The position numbers and the translations under genes are program-made. Under the pieces are notes generated by a model that did not search any database, was not told where the DNA came from, and saw nothing but the letters and a program-made list of their open reading frames with translations. This document shows positions 22,562 to 34,264 of a stretch of 64,000 nucleotides of DNA, piece after piece; the first letter of the stretch is position 1; each line of letters begins with the position of its first letter. The stretch is from Kingdonia uniflora (Eukaryota > Streptophyta > Magnoliopsida > Ranunculales > Circaeasteraceae), in assembly GCA_014058105.1 (NCBI GenBank), contig JACGCM010002205.1:3348001-3412000 (forward strand). Reading direction: 5' to 3'.

Positions 22562-25422
22562 ATGGCACGCTCCTCTAATTTCTTTGCCCATCCCGATACT
22601 CTCATTGCTCCCCACAACTTTGAGGGTATGGAGGACGATATGTGCTTGTCCTACATAGACCAGACCTCTACTATGATTGGGGACATTATATGCCATACGC
22701 CCCCCTCCCCCCGTGTGGTCGTTGAGGCCCTTCAGTGCGTCATGCTTGAAGCACCTTCCCGGACTTTGAGTTTTGATGCCAAGGCCTTTCTCCGCTTTAA
22801 GCTAGAGCGTGGTAGTGTTAGTGGGGCATGCTTTGACCCTTAATTTTCTTGTCGCCCCGTCGAGTGATGGGCGCAATGGTGCCCGTATATGCTGCGCACC
22901 CCTCCCTACAAGAACATCATATCTTCTTTGGGTTTGCAACCCACCATGTTTCTAAGTATGCAGTCCTCAGCTATATCCCATGATCACCGCAGGATACTAG
23001 ATCTCATTATGCGGTGGACCCCATTGTATTATATGTTCTTCTTCCTTAAGAGAAGTTTTTATCACCTTGGAAGATGCTTCCTCACTCATAGCACTTCATG
23101 TGGACGCTAACTTTCTCTTATCGGATATGGAGTCATTTTCCTTTACTTATCCGCTGGTAAAACTATTGGAGGCAGGCCTCGAAGCTTCTAAATATACTAT
23201 GAGCCTGACTCACGAGTTAAAGAATGCACAACATAAGCTGAGTTACTCTGGGTGGATCTAGCATTTTTGGGGTTACTACGTAAGGCGAGGGAAAACAAGG
23301 ACGCTCCCTTGTATCATTTTCAAGGTGCGGGTAGCCATAGGTTAATGATAGCAAACGTGATGAGTTTGATACTGAGTGGAAGATTGTTATTGGCATTTCT
23401 GCCTAGTTATCTAGGTAGGCGGCTTTATATGGTACTCGCGGCAACTTTCATGCCCTACTTTGCAAAAAAAAATTGGTTTTGGCATTCTGCCATGTTCTTC
23501 CTTCTGACGCTGGCGAGCATGTTCACCGCTATCAAATTATGTCGGCCTTCAGCGTGTCCCATGGCGCGCACGCTCCACTCTGTGTCATATACTTTGCTAA
23601 CTTTTATCACAATCTAAATTTTACTATTAGCGACTGTAGGTTTGTTAACGGTCCTCACTCTGTTCACACCTTGATGGACTACAGCTTTTTGCACTTCTAG
23701 GCTTGTAGGAATTATGGTGGTTAGTCTATCTGTCCTACTCGATTGCGATCTGTGTACTGGCATGTTGTTCAGCGATTGTCGTATTCTCCTGTTAACCTTC
23801 TCGACTACGGTGACCACTTTGTCTACCGCACATACCTTCTCCCCTCCTATGCATTCGAGGAATGGCTATGTTGTCATTCTAAACCTTACTTTTTTTTCAC
23901 CGTTGCAGATTTTGTAGATCCTTTTGATCTATTATTTGGTTTAAACTATATTTCCAATGATCTTCCTTTGCTCATCCCTTCCTCCATTCGGGGTGACGCC
24001 AGAAGTTTTTCTATGGTGTATCTTGTCTATCGCCCCATCGCTTTGTTCGTCAAACTTACTATGACTAAACCATCCCTTGTTCTGTATTTTCTCATCTTAA
24101 CTCTGGCATTAGAATTTTTGATTGGGTTGGCCTGGTTCAGTCCCCTCTCCTTCCTGCTAGTGGTATTGTCAATCTTTCCTACAAGCATCGTTTTGTAATT
24201 AGTTTAAAGTGGCACCTTTGGTGGCACGGTTGGTTGCATGCTATCTTCAACTATCTTGATGGCCCCCAGCTCTGCAAGTACCTACAAGAGTCATGCGTGC
24301 ACAGTCCATCTTGCGGTTGACTCTAAGAAGTGTAAACTCACTGTTGCTCCTACCGTTATTAATGAAGATCATGCCCCCGCTTGTGCGAGGAGAACGAGAC
24401 ACCAGGTGATTTCCTGCCCTGATACTAAATTTGTTGCCTTACCCGCTCCTACTACTGACGATGTTACATCATTGGGTCCTGTTGTACCGCAGGCCCGTTC
24501 TTTGAAGAAATCTCATGTAATTCATCTTGTGGATATGCCTCCTTCCAACCATAAGGAAGCTAGTACCATGTCTGAGGTAACTCTATTTTCTCCTCTTTCA
24601 TTGGTGTTTGCTTGATATTTTGACATGTTTTATCATAATTGATGTTGAGCTGAACGGGTATGTTTTCTTAGGTTGCTTCATCTAATACTCGAATACCCAT
24701 GCAGAAGTTGGTGGCAATGGGGTTTTCTTCTGCCCTGCTGCCAATGTTCGGGCCTCGTTGTTTAGTGGGCCGCATGTTGTGGCCCCTGACCCGGAGCACA
24801 ACTTTAACCTTGGTATTTCCCACTTCTCTTTTCCTGTGTTGGATTTTTATTCCACCGAAGCCGGTGAGGTATTTATGAATGAGGCATCTACATTCGCAGC
24901 TGGTCTGATTGAGGTTTTCGGTGCGTGGATGTCTAAGTTTAACCAGGGCTTTATGCCCGTATGGTAGCTATTAATGGCCATTTTGTTAATTTTGCAAGAG
25001 CAGACCCTTTTCTCTATCGTTGTAGATGGTGTTTTTTTTTGATGTTTTTAATATACTAGTCATCAATCTTGCCTTAATGGATAGTGAAGACACCTTTTCT
25101 GTTTGGCGATTCCCTCTGCTTATTTTTGTGGAGGTAAGGATGAAGCTCATTATCTTTAATCTTACATGGACTCCTCTATTCAGCCATGACACACTTATAA
25201 GGAGCACCGGCGATCTTTATGCTACCACCGAAGATGTTCCCAGGCTGTGGTTACTGTCTAGTCCGAGGTGCGTGCTGCCACAATCCTTACGGCGGACCGG
25301 GCTTTTGTTCTTGTTTTTACTCTACTCTTGAGGAGTCAGAGTGTTACCTATCTGAGTTGGAGGGCGTGCTGCGAATGCACTTTGGTCGTGATTCTATGTT
25401 GGCCGAGTTCACTCCGAATTAG
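22562..25422 (+). pseudogene. plant mobile domain (PMD) protein, transposon-associated, decayed
   Basis: The likely start is the ATG at 22562 (MARSSNFFAHPDTLIAPHNF). PMD signatures follow in several frames: RRILDLIMRWTPLYYMFFFL near 22990-23050, then ITLEDASSLIALHVD near 23058-23105, matching the family pattern RWRPETHTFHL...TITLEDVAxLLGLPVDG. LPSDAGEHVHRYQIMSAFSV and APLCVIYFANFYHNL (23497-23610) match the later FPLAxxLAxGxxLALAPLxLxxLYxxL block. Downstream, a GAG/GTAACT donor at 24574 and a TTCTTAG acceptor near 24671 suggest an intron. PMD proteins occur both as plant nuclear host genes and inside Ty3/gypsy elements. The opposite-strand gag-protease at 26569-28165 suggests the latter. It is broken by frameshifts and stops. 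Confidence 0.55.
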
Positions 25423-25640
25423 CCTGCTCTATAGTTTGATTAGCTTATTCCTAATGTATTTTGGCTGTATTTATGACATTTTGTTATCCTTTAATCTTCG
25501 GTGTGTTGTTGTATTAATGGCCTTTAATGTGATTTGTATATAAATAGCAAAGTTTTTGTTGGAGAAAATTAGTAGAGTAATTAATTTAATTCTCATTTCC
25601 TATCTTTTAGCTTTTATAGTTTTCTTTACCTTAGTCATGT

Positions 25641-26090
25641 CGTTTAGTGATGATATCAACCGCCAGCATAACTCCTAGGGCGACAACCCCGTTAGTAACA
25701 AAGCCAACTCTTGGTCCTCGTCCTCCCCCAGCCGCGAGCTTACGGATAGTATGGATGATACTGCCATGTAGAATTCCTTTTATAACTCTCAAGGTGTTCC
25801 TCGCCTTTTGCTAGAAGATCTCATTTCTTGTGTGGTCATGCCTCCGGCTGTTCCAGCCCCTGCTGCTCCAGTGCACTATTCTTCTAGCGTTTAACCTGTC
25901 ATTACGGCATAGGTTATTGTTACCTCCTCCGATGACTCTATTCCTGCTGCCCTTAACATAGTCGTTACTGGCCTGTCGCTCATGCCTTTCCCCGCTTTCG
26001 CGGCTCTCCCTACTATGATAGTGATGAGAGAGTTGGTGTTAACTTTTAGGAGTGTTTTGCTCTGTGCCTATTTGTGTTTGCTACTTCTTT
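25641..26090 (+). pseudogene. second plus-strand ORF relic beside the PMD ORF
   Basis: It begins MSFSDDINRQHNS with a Ser/Pro/Ala-rich composition (SSSSPSRELTDSMDD, PPAVPAPAAP). Stops fall where glutamine codons may have been. No domain is recognised. Its position, downstream of the PMD ORF and antisense to the protease that starts at 26569, suggests it belongs to the same element. It is possibly the 3' exon of the same antisense transcript. Confidence 0.3.
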
Positions 26091-26568
26091 TTCAAAGGGG
26101 GAAATTTTTCAGTGTAGGCACCAAGAAGTGTGCATGGCACCTACCCCTTTTGTAGTTACATTAGCGCTATGTGTGGCCTGTATTTGTTCTTCTTTGCGTT
26201 GTATTGTGCCCCGGAATAGTTTATTTATGCTTACAAAATTCGAGGCCATCACGACTGGTTAGATGGTCGTGTTTACCAAATACATTAACTTCATCAAGGC
26301 GGAATTAAACTTGAAGGTAAAAAAGATAAAAATAATAAAAATAAAAAACCTGTCAGTTTGCTTACGCTGGTTGTCCCGTCTTTCAAAAGACCAATGCTCC
26401 TCTCTTTTAGGCCTTAGTTTCATTTTGCTACTATCCTCTACAGAATAACGTACTTAATGGCCCATGTGACCAATCTGTAAGCCTCAGGACGTCCTTTTTC
26501 TCAGAGGCCTTCCTTTTTTTCTCCTTACTTTGTTATCTCCTCCGTGTCCTTATCTCCAGTAGGATCCA

Positions 26569-27160
26569 CTACGACAGCTCCCTTGCAAATATTCTTGGAA
26601 TTGCTTCGTCCGACACTTTCGCGAGGCGGACGAATAAGATAGATTCAGCAATGTAAGCCTCCTTTGGTGTGAAAGGTATGGCAGATGCCCTGACCACTAT
26701 TTTCCTCTTCGTTGTTGCATTTTTATGCATTTGGTGCCATATGGATAATAAGACTACGTTCTGGTGAATCCAAGGCCTACCCAGCAATACATGATACGTT
26801 GGATGAACATCAATGACACTGAATTTTGTCATTCCTTTAATTGCCCATATCTCAACATGAAGCCTGATAGTCCCCAACACATTCTACGTCCCCCATTAAA
26901 TCCTGAAATGGTTACATTTATGGGCCCGATGTTTTCTTCACTTAAGCCGAATCCTTTGACATTCTGTAATGAGATGATGATGACCAAGGCTCCCATGTCC
27001 ACCAGTGCCCTTGCAAGATCTTCATCACTTATTACGGCTGTAATGTATAGCGGCCTGTTATGGTATATGGTCTCGTCAGGCGTGTCTGCCATGATGAACT
27101 TTATCGCCACCCATTTTCCCCAGGGAGCCTTATGATTTATCGTCCCTGTCTTACTCCCTA
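26569..27160 (-). pseudogene. Ty3/gypsy protease
   Basis: On the minus strand, NRPLYITAVISDEDLARALVDMGALV is followed by GFGLSEENIGPINVTISGFN, then LGTIRLHVEIWAIKGMTKF and VIDVHPTYHVLLGRPWIHQN. These match the protease and protease-RT linker of plant Ty3/gypsy elements (RPLYVTxx...ALVDxGSAVNIxP ... LGRPWIH). The active-site triplet reads D-M-G in place of D-[ST/D]-G, so catalysis is doubtful. Two overlapping frames are needed. Reverse transcriptase should follow at lower coordinates, but none is seen; the plus-strand PMD region begins instead. Confidence 0.75.
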
Positions 27161-28165
27161 TTCTTGAGACCACCGCGGGCACCTTCTCTTGCCGGTCTAC
27201 ATTCATCAGCTTCCCCCTTATTATCTAGTTCTTCTTTTGCTATCATGTTCGTTATTTTTACCCATTTAGGCATCGGATTATTCATGATGCTTATTATCCA
27301 CGCTGCGAATTCTAACTCGTCTGCCCTGATTCATTTTTCGAACAGTTTTTGCAAGTACCTACAATTCCTAGTCGTATGGTATACCATCTGGTGGTACACA
27401 CACCACCTCATGCAATTAAGCATCTCCGCTATTACTCGGCATACCGAGGCTCTATTGGTGTGAGTGATCCATTCTTTGATGACGACCATAGCCTCTGCCA
27501 TTATACAAGAGAACTCTGAGGGTTCCTCTTCATATCCCCTATGCATCTTTACCGCATAACCCATCTGCTCCCTTGTTGGTCTCGTTGGTACGAACCTTTT
27601 GTGGGTTTGTTCAAACCCCATCCCTTGGCTTTGTTTCTAGAATCTGAATCCATGTCCCCCTCTGCTTTGCAAAATAGCACTCGCCCCTCTTTCTATTATT
27701 CTTTGCGCCTCTGGTAGTGGACAAGACAATACCGACTTCTTGGCTGCCTCGAACAGCGTGGGTCAGGTTCTTAAACCCACATTTTCTAGCACGAATTTGT
27801 AACACCTTAGCATCCCGCTAATGCACATTATGACTGCCTTTATCTCGTCATCTAGCTCATGGCAATCACTTGTACTCAGCCTAAACTTCTGCTTGCAATC
27901 TGTCAAAATTTCCTGCACTCACTCCGTCATATTTTCTAGATCTAAGATAGTCACACGGACGTACTCGAAGAATTTTTTTCCTATAAATAAACCTGTCATA
28001 TCTTCCCAACTTCTTACCATGTTACTTTTTAAACTGTCATACCAAGTATATGCCTTTCCGGTGAGCTATTTGGAAAATTCTCAAAGTAACATATCGGGAT
28101 CTTGTAGACACATTATTATTGTGCCTATTTTATGCCTTATTAACTTAGGTTTTTGCCCCTCCTAA
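27161..28165 (-). pseudogene. Ty3/gypsy gag, decayed
   Basis: Minus-strand frames give LTGKAYTWYDSLKSNMVRSW near 28055-27995 and FIGKKFFEYVRV near 27975, matching the Retrotrans_gag core (LTGxAYTWYxxLKPGSIxxW...LFxxKFF). CVYHQMVYHTTRNCRYLQKL at about 27415-27355 fits the zinc-knuckle-like C-terminus (CDFHxxxGHxTxxCxxL). It lies directly before the protease in the same orientation, so the two form one gag-pro relic. The start is not determined. Stops are frequent in the first half. Confidence 0.65.
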
Positions 28166-29471
28166 GCCTCTTAATTCCCAATTTTCTCTTTGATTCACAC
28201 TTATAGGGTTTAGAACTATGGGTTGGTTGCAACTAGGAGTTAAACTCTCTTTAGTGTGATACTTCATGACTCTCCGAGGTTCTAAAATGAAGATTGGATT
28301 CTAGATAGTGACGAGATAGTTTAGATTTTATGTTAGGATTTGAAGTTAGCATGCCTCGGGTTGGATCCCTATAAATAGTTGCCCCTAGGTTCATTAAACC
28401 TACTTTTTGAATATATAAAGTTGGGGGAGCTCAAATCTTCACTCTCGGGTAACCTTTATTTATCTTTCGATTATTCATTTATTTTATGTTTTACTTTTAT
28501 CTTTTTAGTTTAGTTTAATCATGAAGGGCTAACTCCATCAGGCTCTGGCTTGGCAAAAATCCTTTTATATCCATAATTAGATACCTCAGTGTTGAGGACT
28601 TTAGAGGATCTGATCTAACTAGGCCCTTAGATGTTTAATAGCTAATGAGACCTGATCATGGCTATTAGCTATTAGATATTTAAGTACAGGAACTAGTGAA
28701 TGAATACTTATCCAGATACAGTTCAGTAAAGACCAAGCACATAATCCTCTTTGATGAGGACTACATATTGACCTGATCCATACAGTATTAGGTCCCCCTC
28801 TCATTCAGGCTCTAAGATGTAGGTGATAATAAAACCACATCACCCTAACTATCTGATCATGAAGATAGGGAATTAGAGACCTGTATAAGTCAAAGTGCTT
28901 GATCATAGACTTTTAGAAGAGAGTCCAAACATATTAAATAATCGAAGTATACTACATTGGTACCTACCCTAGGTTAAGCCCTTAGATTAATTAGAATAAA
29001 CCTAGTTATAATATAAACCAAACCAAGATTTCCATAGAGTTTTGACTGGCTAGAACTTCTTAAGCCTCCCCGTGTTTCATACCCCACTTACCCTTGCTTG
29101 ATTTTAATTTCTAAATAAGTGGGATTATTGATAGACCCTATAAAATGACCTCTCAGGTTCACTCCCGAAGACCAATAATGCCTCTTTATATCTTGCCAGA
29201 TGTTCCACGCTATGTCTCCGCTGAACTAAGGTAAGTACGGTTATCATATATCTTTCTGGGTAGGTAGCCATCACAATCTCCTAGGAGTACGGAGTTTGGT
29301 GTATGAAATTCGTTTCTTGAGGCATCTTTGTCCGTTCCCAAACTATCCAAACTAGCTCTTTTAATTGGCTACTGTAAAAGCCTGCCTCTTTGGCTGGTGG
29401 GGAAGCAAGCTTGAGTCTAGGCGTGGCATAGTTTGATTGGCTAAACAAGGCCATTTTTCATCTACCTTTTG
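28166..29471. other. no gene seen; a TATA-like promoter element at 28370
   Basis: CCCTATAAATAGTTGCCCCT at 28368 would be a good plus-strand TATA box, followed by GGGTAACCTTTATTTATC. No coding sequence follows on the plus strand. The region could be part of an LTR, but I could not pair it with a second copy. Confidence 0.3.
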
Positions 29472-29955
29472 ATAAGCACATTTTGGTGCTTAATTTATGC
29501 CCTTTTATCAGATCTTTTGACTGTCTTGAAACTTTTTTATAATTATTTCCTAGTTACCTCACTTTTAGGTTATCTAATCTACTAGAGATTATTCATCATG
29601 AAAAGTGCCAAATCTGAGCTAAAATGACAATGTAATCATTATGAGGTTTTCTAACAGTTTATTAGATCAAGTTCAGTCAGAAAAGGGCTAGTTCAGATCT
29701 CTAAAAACCAAATTCCTCAATAAGACAAGATACCAATAGGCTTGACCTACATTTATCATCTATAAGACATGCGAAAAAAAATTCAAAAGTTGGGGAGACT
29801 GCGTTTACCACCAGCCGACGATCGCTGTCGGCCAAGGCAAGGCACAAAGCCTAGCGATCATCGGCCACCAAGCATCGAAAGTCATGAGATTTTGGCACAA
29901 ATCCCTAGAAAGTCTATTTATATGGAATCATCAGCGAACGCACAAGCATCATTGC
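29472..29955 (+). repeat. LTR-like fragment
   Basis: TGATAAGCACATTTTGGTGC at 29472 begins a block with a perfect 7-bp inverted repeat (TAAGCAC/GTGCTTA). It is followed by sequence of the style of Ty3/gypsy LTR starts (TTATGCCCTTTTATCAG, ATCTTTTGACTGTC). It is cut off near 29955 by CACTA-like sequence. No matching copy is in the window. Confidence 0.3.
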
Positions 29956-30622
29956 TACTACGTAAAAACGTGTAAATACCAACACTTTTGGATAGTAATT
30001 TGCGACTTGGCGCATGTGTCATACTTTGAATGAAAAATATGACTTCCATTAGAAGTCGTAATTTTAGAACCCCCGTCGTTTTAATTTTTTTCCTTCTTAT
30101 TTATGTATTAAAATATACGACTGTTTAAGGAGTTGTAAAACTATTCTAATTTAGAGACTTGATCAAGTCGTTTTATTTGATTAGCAATATACAACATTAA
30201 TCCTTCTCCCCAAAAATAAACTCTATTAATTCCCCGCTCAAATTAAACGAATAGAGAACCAATATACCCGCGCAAATCCAAAATTAGGATCCAATCAAGT
30301 TGGGATTCCTTAAATCTCTAAGGTAAAGTTAAAATCTAACTTTCCAATCCATGCATCTTTCTACAAATTTGTTTATCACAGGAAATTCTATAATTCCCTT
30401 TCAAATCAAACACCCAAAAAACCCTAACCCCGTACAAATTGATCAATCTCCAACAATTCCACCACAATCTGAATTGGGTATTTTCCTAAGATTTCATTAA
30501 AGTAACTACTGAGAAGCAAACCCATCCCTAACAATCCTTTTTAATTGAACATGGAAATGCAACAAAGAAACATATGAAATATAGGAGCTATTTGGAAATA
30601 ACACTTAAGGGGCGTTTCTCGT
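29956..30622. mobile_element. possible small CACTA-like element
   Basis: The left edge TACTACGTAAAAACG and the right edge (minus strand) CTACGAGAAACGCC resemble CACTA terminal sequences with mutated first bases. Subterminal inverted repeats (GACTTCCATTAGAAGTC at 30040) are typical of the group. No target duplication was recognised. This is a tentative call based on end similarity. Confidence 0.25.
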
Positions 30623-30999
30623 AGAAGGGGATTCCACGCGAAAACTATACAATATACACTAACATCAAACACTGGCCTACAAGAGATGTTTATTAATCTT
30701 TTGGCCTTTGATCTGATTAGGTTTACCCAGATATTTTAAATGGTAAAAACTTTTTTGAATATCGAGTGATGAATGTTTCTAGCTAGCTCTTCTAGATTAT
30801 GTTCCCTATATTTTGTGATAGTTTGTTCTTTTATTCTTGAGGTACTCATAAAATAGATTGTTTGTCAATTGAGGAAAGTAGTAAGCCATATGATCTTGCA
30901 TCCTTCTATGGACTAAACATAAGACTTTTATTTGAGATCATAAAGTGATCTTATAAACAAAAAACTCATTCAACAAGGGAAGAAGAAATGAACATCACA

Positions 31000-31119
31000 A
31001 AACAATCAAGGGTCTTAGATGTCTGACATAATTCATATACCAGGTTTTAACGTAATAAGAACTACTATAAATGTTGTTCTTGCCACAAACAATCAAGGGT
31101 CTTAGATGTCTGACATAAT
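31000..31119. repeat. 33-bp direct repeat, two copies
   Basis: Copies at 31000-31032 and 31087-31119 are identical, beginning AAACAATCAAGGGTCTTAGA. The spacing between starts is 87 bp. Confidence 0.9.
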
Positions 31120-31177
31120 CCCTTTCACAAATAGTTAAAGGTACGATCTCTCTCTCTCTTTTGTTGATCTAAGTAAG

Positions 31178-31357
31178 TTTTTGCTTTTAATTTTGCTTAA
31201 TTATATTTTTTTTGATTTGCTTCACAGTTTCGGTATGTTTTTGATTTTAATTTTGTTTAATTATATTTTTTTTGTTTTGCTTCACAGTTACTGTAAGTTT
31301 TTAATTTTAATTTTGCTTCATTATATATGTTTTTGTTTTGCTTCACAGTTTTTGTAC
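31178..31357 (+). repeat. 60-bp tandem repeat x3 with splice-site-like sequences
   Basis: Units start at 31178, 31238 and 31298. Each has a TTTTT-ATTTTAATTTTG-TTAATTATAT core and ends TTTGCTTCACAG, five bases, then GTATGT, GTAAGT or GTACAT. The units are about 85-90% alike. Confidence 0.9.
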
Positions 31358-32941
31358 ATATAGTTCTTTGTATTTTCACGTGAAACCTTATTCTTATAAT
31401 CTTGTTTAAAGTTGGGAGTTTGTTCCTAGTTTGATCATGCTTTGACATCTTTGCTATATATTTTTTGTCGTCTTTCTTCTTAGCGAGGATAATAGATTAT
31501 GTATATACTTTGTTATATTTTGAGGAGCAATAGTGGAATTGCTTAATATATCTATCTGTTCGGCAAACTATAACATGACTGTGAATTGATATCTATCAGG
31601 CATAAAATTTGAGTTGTAGGTTCAATATTTTGAATCATATTAAATTATATTAAAAGTTTTAGCTAGAAAAGTTTACAGGTGGATGTTTGCTCTAGGGTTC
31701 CTTTTGTGATAAAAGTAATTTTTTTTAATTATTTTCTTTAGAAAATAACTTTCGAGTATTCTCATGGTTATCTAGTCTTCCTTTTCAATGCAAATGTACA
31801 ATTTTAATGATATTTATAATAAAAAAAAGTTAAAGTATAAGATCCTAGTAAAACCAGGACCAAATTTATATTTTTCAAATAAGAGACTCAATCTGGGTCA
31901 AACAAAAACAAACCCTGATTTACTCGTATTATTTATTCCCTATATATCTATTTTCTCTTTCTATTTTACTTAATTATTAATTTGGGTAAAAATCAATTGG
32001 GGTAGACTCAATTATTAATTAAATTGATTGTTCTTAGGTTTTCTTACAACTTCTATTTGTTTTGTTGTTGTTTTTGCTTTACAAAGGTATATGTTTGTTC
32101 TCTCGTAATTGCTGGAAGATTTGGGTCATTAAAATTGAATTGGGGATTCAGACTGAGGTAAGTTATCTCTAATTTGTTAATATGTTTTTTTTACTTTAAT
32201 AACATACATAATTTGTTCCATGTGTATTACTTAATAGTTATGTTATTTTTAGTTTGATAATATACATAATTTAGGGAGATATATATAATATGTTAATTTT
32301 AATTCTTTAATAAGTGCTCTACTTTCAAACAGTTTTGAAGCAATACCTTTTGCCATTTCCTCCAGTACGGAAGGTTCAGGATTTGTTATTGACATACTAT
32401 TCACACTCCTTCATCATAGTTCTCATAGTTGTGATAAGTTGGTGAGCATATTTGAGGTAACAAAACATGAGTCAAGATTAAAAAGTTGAAAATCACCATC
32501 AAGTGTGACTGAACAAATCGTTTAAATCTAATATATGTAGTAGTACATAATGACCGAGTTGGCACTGCCAGAGCATCAAGTGTGACGTATTCAATGTTTC
32601 TTCACTAGACTGAACATTCAGAGAAGCTACTATAGATGCTTAACATAGTGTGTATTCGAGTTATTACTGGAATTATATTAATATAGTGGGTATTTGGGCT
32701 AAGATCATGCCTGAACGTCATCGAGGTTGACTCCATTTTGCTTGAAGAATTTTGTTATGGTGTAAAAGTTCTCATCAGTTGGTCGGTAATGACTACTATA
32801 TGCTGAAATAGTCAATTTTTTTATATGAACCCATAACCCATGAGCTCACATATTCAATCAAATTGCATGATTGGTTCAATAGTACAAAAGTTCAGTTTAT
32901 CTCAAAGTTAACTTCAATAAACGCCTACAAATTTAGTAACC

Positions 32942-33306
32942 TCAATAGACAGTATGGCCCCCGTGATAGTTCCATCCATGAAACGTGACCCTGGGAGTGA
33001 CATAGTAATGCACTGGGAGAATTCTTGTATCTTCTCCTTCTTGCTTGTCTTTCTTTGTGGCGTGGACTAAAAAGTGGAGAAAGAAGGCAACTTCGGAGTC
33101 AGTCCCATTTGTTTCCACAAAATTTACACCATCGCCCCCTGTTGAAAACCTTCTATATATCCTTTGTAATAAACCATAATTATGCGACTTCTCTGAAGGG
33201 ATTTCCACTGGTTCAACAGAGCCCATATCATAATCATTGTCATGTCTATCAATGACATGATTCTTGCAGCTTAATGTTTTGAAGTTTGTTGTGTTAGATG
33301 GAAGGA
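32942..33306 (-). pseudogene. EBM: endo-beta-mannosidase, C-terminal exon
   Basis: The last exon of a plant mannosylglycoprotein endo-beta-mannosidase (glycoside hydrolase family 2, N-glycan breakdown). Recognised stretches are GLLQRIYRRFS, GTDSEVAFFLHFLVHATKKD, GEDTRILPVHY and VTPRVTFHGWNYHGGH, ending at TGA (32942). In the family about two dozen residues (the SDNYFSLVPGE segment) lie between PVHY and the VTPRVT stretch; here they are missing in frame. The upstream edge near 33306 could be an intron acceptor. The preceding exon is at 33770-34264. Confidence 0.8.
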
Positions 33307-33769
33307 CTTGACACTATCTAACTTCTATAATAGCTGCTTGTTCTCCATGACCATAACATCCTAATGATTGATGTGGTATTCTTTATGTGCTCTGATCTTT
33401 TGGTAGTTTTCTTTATACAATGGACTTCTAAGTTCTTTGTCTTTCTTTCTCTGCCCTCAATCCCACTGCTACTGGAAGCTATCTCAGGTTCCAACTCAAC
33501 TGACCTTGTGCCACACATTTTTTATTAAGGGAAAAATAGCTGGGATTCCTCCACAATAGGAGCATATTAAGAAAAATAAAGTCGTTTCCTCCAACTTTCG
33601 ATCTGAAATGTGAGCTTCACTAGAACAAGAAATTAAGAACGTTTCATCTTTTTCCATTATGCAGTTTGCTAATTAGTAGTACTAATTAACAAAAGCTGGA
33701 AGTATTTCTACTGAATCTTTTATCGTAGAAAGCTTGCTTGTTTTTTTTTATATTATATTTTTTTTTCTT

Positions 33770-34264
33770 TTTTATATAGACTTCATCTTCAGGGGTATAT
33801 TCTTTGTATATAAGCCTCCAAAAGCTTGTAATCTCCACCTTGGAGATGCAACCATTAAAAGTTCCTTGACATAATTGTAAAGTCCTGTTTTTCAAAAAGC
33901 TTGAGAAAGAGAAAGTAAACCGGTTTCGGATTTTTCGACTAGGGGTACTTCATTTCGATGACGGATTGTGCTTTTTTGGCCAGCACCGTGAGTTTTTCAG
34001 TGACTTTGTAATATGGATAGTTCCCATATAAATCCCACACTGAGATTTCAACTACTATATTAGATAGTTCCTCTGAGTTGGTGTTAAGTACCTCTATGAA
34101 ATATGTTGCAAGATTAAGCTGGACATGAATTGGTTCAGCTGCGGTATGACAACCATTTAAACCTGCTATTTGGCCGTGGAGATGATAAGAGAACTGACCC
34201 CGAAGACCAGTCCAAGGATTCTGTGTCTTCCATATTTGAACACCAGTGTATTTAGTCCAGATCT
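33770..34264 (-). pseudogene. EBM: endo-beta-mannosidase, internal exon
   Basis: It reads [20 protein letters not shown], then [40 protein letters not shown] and SVIEMKYP. It continues after a TAG in place of a sense codon with SKNPKPVYFLFLKLF. After a further nonsense codon, WLHLQGGDYKLLEAY follows. All are in family order. The exon probably begins at a TTCTCAG acceptor (34265). At least two nonsense codons and a frameshift near the 3' end make this a pseudogene. Upstream exons (N-terminal GH2 sandwich and catalytic barrel) were not found, so only the C-terminal third is present. Confidence 0.8.

Larger units (their letters stand above)
30623..32941. other. no gene identified; direct and tandem repeats
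   Basis: AT-rich. It contains a 33-bp direct repeat (31000-31032 and 31087-31119) and a three-unit 60-bp tandem repeat (31178-31357). The T-rich sequence with GTAAGT and CACAG signals looks intron-like. I recognise no protein domain. Confidence 0.4.

Noticed and set aside
26764..27463. plus-strand ORFs over the 26.6-27.5 kb gag-protease
   Set aside because: The protease and gag motifs are on the minus strand; the plus-strand frames are shadows.
29474..29493. TAAGCAC/GTGCTTA inverted repeat as a terminator or microRNA
   Set aside because: The stem is only 7 bp and sits at the start of an LTR-like block; no evidence of a small RNA gene.
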